Positions 60,830-64,000 of a stretch of DNA of 64,000 nucleotides are shown piece by piece (the stretch's first letter is position 1; each line of letters begins with the position of its first letter). A program made the translations under genes and the position numbers. Origin of the DNA: Acaudatibacter sp043742825 (GTDB taxonomy: Bacteria; Pseudomonadota; Alphaproteobacteria; Caulobacterales; Caulobacteraceae); NCBI GenBank assembly GCA_043742825.1, contig JAYTXQ010000227.1, positions 1 through 64,000 of the forward strand, in the 5' to 3' direction. The notes below the pieces were generated by a model, which was given only the letters and a program-made list of their open reading frames with translations, made no database searches and was not told where the DNA came from.

Positions 60830-61360
60830 CTAGTTCAGCGTGATCGTTTTGGGGCCGCCTCGAGTTTCCACGCGGCGGGTCAGGGCGATCGCTTCGCCTT
60901 GGCCATTTACTGGCTTGGCAACTGTGATGACAAACCAGGACCCGCGCGGCAGGCCGGAAAAGCTGAACTGATTTTCGCTGTTGCAGGTGGTTTTGCGCAC
61001 AAAGCGGGCGAAATCGCCGGTGGGTGCCGATGGCGTGCGAGCGCGGACGATAGACACCGGGGCAGAGCCCGCCGACGCGGTGCCATAAAGAATCACCATG
61101 CGCCGCCGACTCCAGGGCGTTTCCGGCGTCAGGCGAACGTCACTGCCCTCGCAGCTATAGCGCACCTCGCCAGTGTGATAGGTCATAACCCCGGATATCG
61201 ATGCGCCGCCCTGCTCAGTTGACCAAGTGAAATCTTCGGCTCGAAACTCATCCTCCTGGCCGCCAGCCTGGACGCTAACAGGGGCGACCAGTCCCATGGG
61301 CGTTTGGGCGCAGGCGGCCAAGGTCAAAACAAGCACAATGACGGGAACAGCAAACTTCAT
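60830..61360 (-). CDS. Hypothetical lipoprotein
   Basis: A 176-residue protein with a lipoprotein signal (FAVPVIVLVLTLAAC, Cys at about 17) from the ATG at 61360; the frame opens 12 codons earlier without a better start. The mature part is beta-rich, with two Cys (YSCEGSD, TTCNSEN) that may pair, and a C-terminal GSWFVITVAKPVNGQGEAIA strand pair. I recognise no family. It is followed by the hairpin at 60759. Confidence 0.62.
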   Translation of the reverse strand: MKFAVPVIVLVLTLAACAQTPMGLVAPVSVQAGGQEDEFRAEDFTWSTEQGGASISGVMTYHTGEVRYSCEGSDVRLTPETPWSRRRMVILYGTASAGSAPVSIVRARTPSAPTGDFARFVRKTTCNSENQFSFSGLPRGSWFVITVAKPVNGQGEAIALTRRVETRGGPKTITLN

Positions 61361-61521
61361 GACGATTAGCTTACGGCGGAAGCGCGCGCGCGGCAATCAG
61401 GCACGAACCCATCGCCTGACAATCATCCGAAAATATCACAGAGAATATGGCTTGGCGCGCGACGCATGAGCAGCGATAACCTGAAACTTAGAACCCTAGT
61501 CACACCCCTGGAGAGGAAACC

Positions 61522-62607
61522 ATGAAAGCTGCCGTATTACGTGAGGTCAGAACGCCACTTCGGATCGAGAACGTTCAGATCAACAAGCCTGGGCCGCACG
61601 AAGTGCTGATCCGCACCGCCGCTGCTGGCGTTTGCCATTCGGACCTGCACTTCATCGAAGGCCTTTATCCCTACGCCCTGCCCGCGGTCCTGGGCCACGA
61701 GAGTGCGGGCGTTGTGGAACAGATAGGCTCAGAAGTACGGACGGTAAAGGTCGGTGACCATGTCATCACCTGTCTCTCGGCCTTTTGCGGTCATTGTAAC
61801 CACTGCCTGACCGGACACATGAGCCTGTGTATCAGCCCAGATACGCGGCGCGGTGACCAGGATGAACCTCGTTTGTCGCAAAGTGACGGCCCAATGGGCC
61901 AGTTCCTGAATCTGTCGTCCTTCGCCGAACAGATGTTGATCCACGAGCATGCCTGCACCGCGATCCGTAAAGACATGCCGTTAGATCGCGCTGCCCTGAT
62001 CGGATGCGGCGTCCTTACCGGCATGGGCGCGGTGTTTCATACCTCCAATGTTCGACCAGGCGACACGGTCGCTGTGATCGGTTGTGGCGGCGTCGGCCTT
62101 GCCGCGATCAATGGCGCAGCCATTGCCGGAGCCGGCCGGATTATCGCCATCGATCTATCGCCGTCCAAGGACAATATGGCTCGGCATTTCGGCGCCACTG
62201 ACTTCATCTGCGCCGCCGACAAAGATGTGGTGAAAGAAGTGCTGGAGATGACCAAAGGCGGGGTTCAGCACAGCTTTGAGGCCATCGGCCTGAAGAAGAC
62301 CGCTGAGCAGTCTTTCGGCATGATCGGCCGGGGCGGCACCGCCAATATCATCGGCATGGTGCCTCTGGGTCAGACCCTGGAAATTCCTGGTTGGGCCTTC
62401 CTTGGGGAAAAGAAGATTCAGGGCTCACTTATGGGCTCGAACCACTTCCCGGTCGATATGCCGCGCATGGTCGATATGTACCTGGCCGGTAAGCTAAAGC
62501 TTGATGAGATGATCTCACGCCGCATAAAGCTGGAAGAGATCAACGAAGCCTTCGTCGAGATGAAAACCGGCGAAATCGCCCGTTCGGTCATCGTGTTCGA
62601 CAGCTAG
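61522..62607 (+). CDS. Zinc-dependent alcohol dehydrogenase (class III-like MDR)
   Basis: A 361-residue MDR enzyme. Catalytic zinc: GVCHSDLHFIEG and LGHESAGVV; structural zinc cluster FCGHCNHCLTGHMSLC with four Cys. Rossmann motif VAVIGCGGVGLAAI lies near 183-196. It belongs with the mycothiol/class III-like group used for alcohols and S-hydroxymethyl thiols, though it is shorter than the 373-residue glutathione-dependent formaldehyde dehydrogenase. aggaaacc precedes the ATG. Confidence 0.87.
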   Translation: MKAAVLREVRTPLRIENVQINKPGPHEVLIRTAAAGVCHSDLHFIEGLYPYALPAVLGHESAGVVEQIGSEVRTVKVGDHVITCLSAFCGHCNHCLTGHMSLCISPDTRRGDQDEPRLSQSDGPMGQFLNLSSFAEQMLIHEHACTAIRKDMPLDRAALIGCGVLTGMGAVFHTSNVRPGDTVAVIGCGGVGLAAINGAAIAGAGRIIAIDLSPSKDNMARHFGATDFICAADKDVVKEVLEMTKGGVQHSFEAIGLKKTAEQSFGMIGRGGTANIIGMVPLGQTLEIPGWAFLGEKKIQGSLMGSNHFPVDMPRMVDMYLAGKLKLDEMISRRIKLEEINEAFVEMKTGEIARSVIVFDS

Positions 62608-62666
62608 GGCCGCCCGAACCGGAGTGGACACCGAACCGGCGGTGGCCATTTCCGGTTCAGGCTAGG

Positions 62667-63245
62667 TCAGGCCGCCTCAATAGCGCGGGCGGCACCGTCC
62701 AGGACCTCAGCGATGGCACCAATCTGGGCTTGGGATACATCGCCACGTTCCATTCGCAGGCGCAGGGCTACATGCAGGTTGCTTATGGCGCGGACGATCT
62801 GGGGTGCGCGGCCCCCTTGGCTGCGCTGGGCCAAGCCTGCGATGCGCTGAAACAGCCCCTCGACCAAGGGGCGGTTTTGTTCGAGTGCTGTCAGCCCTTC
62901 GTCGGTAATCGCATAGGCTTTCTTCGCCCCCTCGCTGGCGGCAGCGGCGATATAGCCCGCCTCTTCGAGAAAGGTCAGAGTGGGATAGACGACGCCCGGA
63001 CTGGGGCTATAGGCCCCGCCCAGGCGGTCTTCGATTTCCTTGATCAGCTCATAGCCGTGGCTGGGCTTTTCCGAAATCAGCTTGAGAATGACAAAGCGCA
63101 GGTCGCCCTGATCAAACACGCGGCCCCGCCGACTTCTGCCTTGCCCACGGCCCTCGCCGCGCCCCTCAAAGCCTTCGCCGCCCAAACCTCTTTGCGGCCT
63201 CTCGCCGTGACCTTCGCCCCGGCGCATATGATGACGTCCAAACAT
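62667..63245 (-). CDS. PadR-family transcriptional regulator
   Basis: A 192-residue regulator. An unusual Gly/Arg/His-rich leader (about 1-45) precedes the winged helix DLRFVILKLISEKPSHGYEL and SPSPGVVYPTLTFLEEAGYI, the PadR signature. The C-terminal part is a dimerising helix. The leader may bind nucleic acid or metal (HHMRRGEGHGERPQ). The inverted repeat at 63270-63296 upstream is a candidate auto-operator. Confidence 0.87.
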   Translation of the reverse strand: MFGRHHMRRGEGHGERPQRGLGGEGFEGRGEGRGQGRSRRGRVFDQGDLRFVILKLISEKPSHGYELIKEIEDRLGGAYSPSPGVVYPTLTFLEEAGYIAAAASEGAKKAYAITDEGLTALEQNRPLVEGLFQRIAGLAQRSQGGRAPQIVRAISNLHVALRLRMERGDVSQAQIGAIAEVLDGAARAIEAA

Positions 63246-63269
63246 TTTAGTTCCTTATTAACTCGTCCA

Positions 63270-63296
63270 AGATATATCGGACAATTCGTTATATCT
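63270..63296. promoter_or_regulatory. Inverted repeat, probable PadR operator
   Basis: Perfect 7-base arms agatata and tatatct separated by 13 bases, 25 to 51 bases upstream of the PadR start, in the only A/T-rich patch nearby. PadR-type regulators commonly bind such AT-rich dyads and repress their own gene. Confidence 0.45.
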
Positions 63297-63471
63297 AACT
63301 TGTGTCGGAGATTGCAAGGAGTTTTTTTGAGACATGATCATGCGTTACTGCGACGACGCCGTTAACGCAGTGCGGGCGACCGCTAAATAGCCAAATTGTA
63401 CGGCGAACAGTCGCGGTCGGGACTAACCACCTGAAAGGGCCTTGAGCTGACGGGGCAGAAAGCCGTATCCG

Positions 63472-64000
63472 TCAGACGCGTTCCTGCATCTGCATCCCAG
63501 GCTCTTGCGCAAATATCGCTTTTAGTTGCGTGTCGTCTGCCGCAAGTAGCCGATCAACCCATTGGTGAAACCGCTGGGCACCGCCTTCGTTCTCGCCGAA
63601 GAGCACCCATTCACGGCCGCCGTTCTCCAGAGCTTTTTGCTGGCGAATGCCGGTGGCGTAGTCCTCATCACGGACGACGGTTTCGAGAAATTTGAACTGC
63701 TCGGCAACCGCAACGGCCTCTTCCGCCGTCGGCAGCCTCTGGGTCAGGTAGATCTGGGTCGTGAACGACTCGCTGACATTACGCCCTGGCATCAATTGCG
63801 AAATCAACACCCCGCGACAACCGCCGTCAAAGCTGGCGATGGAGACGTGGGGAAAAATCGTCCACACACCGCTCATCTTGGCTTCATCAGTCCACTGATC
63901 TTCTCTCTGGTCGCCCAACGCGGCGATGTCTGCCGTAGGGGCTTTGAAAAACTGATGTGGCCCCCAGGCATAATAGAGGGCCTGATTGTACATATCTTCG
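63472..64000 (-). CDS. Aromatic-ring-hydroxylating oxygenase catalytic domain (C-terminal part, 5' end outside window)
   Basis: The frame enters from the window edge, giving about 176 C-terminal residues. GVWTIFPHVSIASFDGGCRG, QLMPGRNVSESFTTQIYLTQ and TVVRDEDYATGIRQQKALEN match the end of the catalytic (SRPBCC) domain of Rieske-type oxygenase alpha subunits. The Rieske domain and iron ligands should lie beyond 64000. It is a second ring-hydroxylating oxygenase, separate from 38276-40128. Confidence 0.75.
   Translation of the reverse strand, partial: EDMYNQALYYAWGPHQFFKAPTADIAALGDQREDQWTDEAKMSGVWTIFPHVSIASFDGGCRGVLISQLMPGRNVSESFTTQIYLTQRLPTAEEAVAVAEQFKFLETVVRDEDYATGIRQQKALENGGREWVLFGENEGGAQRFHQWVDRLLAADDTQLKAIFAQEPGMQMQERV

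Noticed and set aside
1..64000. Amber recoding of TAG as a sense codon
   Set aside because: Two otherwise intact frames contain TAG, but TAG is also the genuine stop of threonine aldolase (1210), the VOC gene (2486) and others, so general reassignment is excluded; only local suppression or error remains.

Overview
This is a GC-rich bacterial chromosome segment, almost certainly from an alphaproteobacterium (Caulobacterales or Sphingomonadales; the sequence alone does not separate them). Supporting signs are three secreted proteins with PEPxxWA-type C-terminal sorting signals, dispersed palindromic intergenic repeats of the 'cctccctcccc' kind, BrnTA and TacTA-like modules, and many oxidoreductase and acyl-CoA genes of the sort that fill sphingomonad and Phenylobacterium-like genomes. 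No rRNA, tRNA, CRISPR array, prophage or complete insertion sequence was seen.

Layout. 0.2-5.7 kb: threonine aldolase, tyrosine phosphatase, VOC protein, a stand-alone GH84 hexosaminidase, and a coupled amidohydrolase/DsbA-like pair. 5.9-12.8 kb: a minus-strand lipid/glycerol block running GlpD, CoA-transferase, enoyl-CoA hydratase, deleted GNAT remnant, alkyl-DHAP-synthase-like flavoenzyme, FGGY kinase. 12.9-19.5 kb: carotenoid oxygenase, a YXWGXW-type secreted protein, a PEP-CTERM protein and a LemA/TPM/TPM operon. 19.5-23.7 kb: SDR, acyl-CoA synthetase, aldo/keto reductase, SDR. 23.7-27.7 kb: BrnTA, a TonB-like protein, and an alpha/beta hydrolase (without the usual serine) with a luciferase-like monooxygenase. 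28.0-32.1 kb: amine-type permease (amber-interrupted), gamma-glutamylation-type glutamine synthetase and iron alcohol dehydrogenase. 32.1-35.0 kb: a decayed zone with a broken REP-associated transposase, hairpins, a segmental duplication and a HigA remnant. 35.1-42.4 kb: DUF2855, TacTA-like pair, zinc dehydrogenase, two-subunit Rieske dioxygenase, VOC protein, ene-reductase. 42.5-48.6 kb: two-component system, PEP-CTERM protein, Gfo/Idh/MocA, PabB and PabC. 48.6-52.6 kb: DUF5989, carbamoyltransferase, ferritin-like protein and a divergent SGNH hydrolase. 52.7-55.4 kb: phosphotransferase, DUF6285, acyl-CoA dehydrogenase operon. 55.5-57.3 kb: a lesion-rich strip with VapBC, a STING-like gene and a small frameshifted gene. 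57.3-60.0 kb: EpmB, EpmA and divergent EF-P. 60.2-64.0 kb: secreted and lipoprotein genes, zinc alcohol dehydrogenase, PadR regulator and the end of a ring-hydroxylating oxygenase.

The most notable observation is at 56283-56906: two consecutive minus-strand reading frames, separated only by one in-frame amber codon, together read as a stand-alone prokaryotic STING-like cyclic-dinucleotide receptor with no cyclase or effector gene beside it. Other points are the GlpD/AGPS-like/FGGY/CoA-transferase cluster, which could be an ether-lipid pathway, the carbamoyltransferase/di-iron/SGNH envelope cluster, and an unusual number of lesions (two amber interruptions, several frameshifts, one in-frame internal deletion). 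Function calls come from remembered family motifs; no database search was possible.
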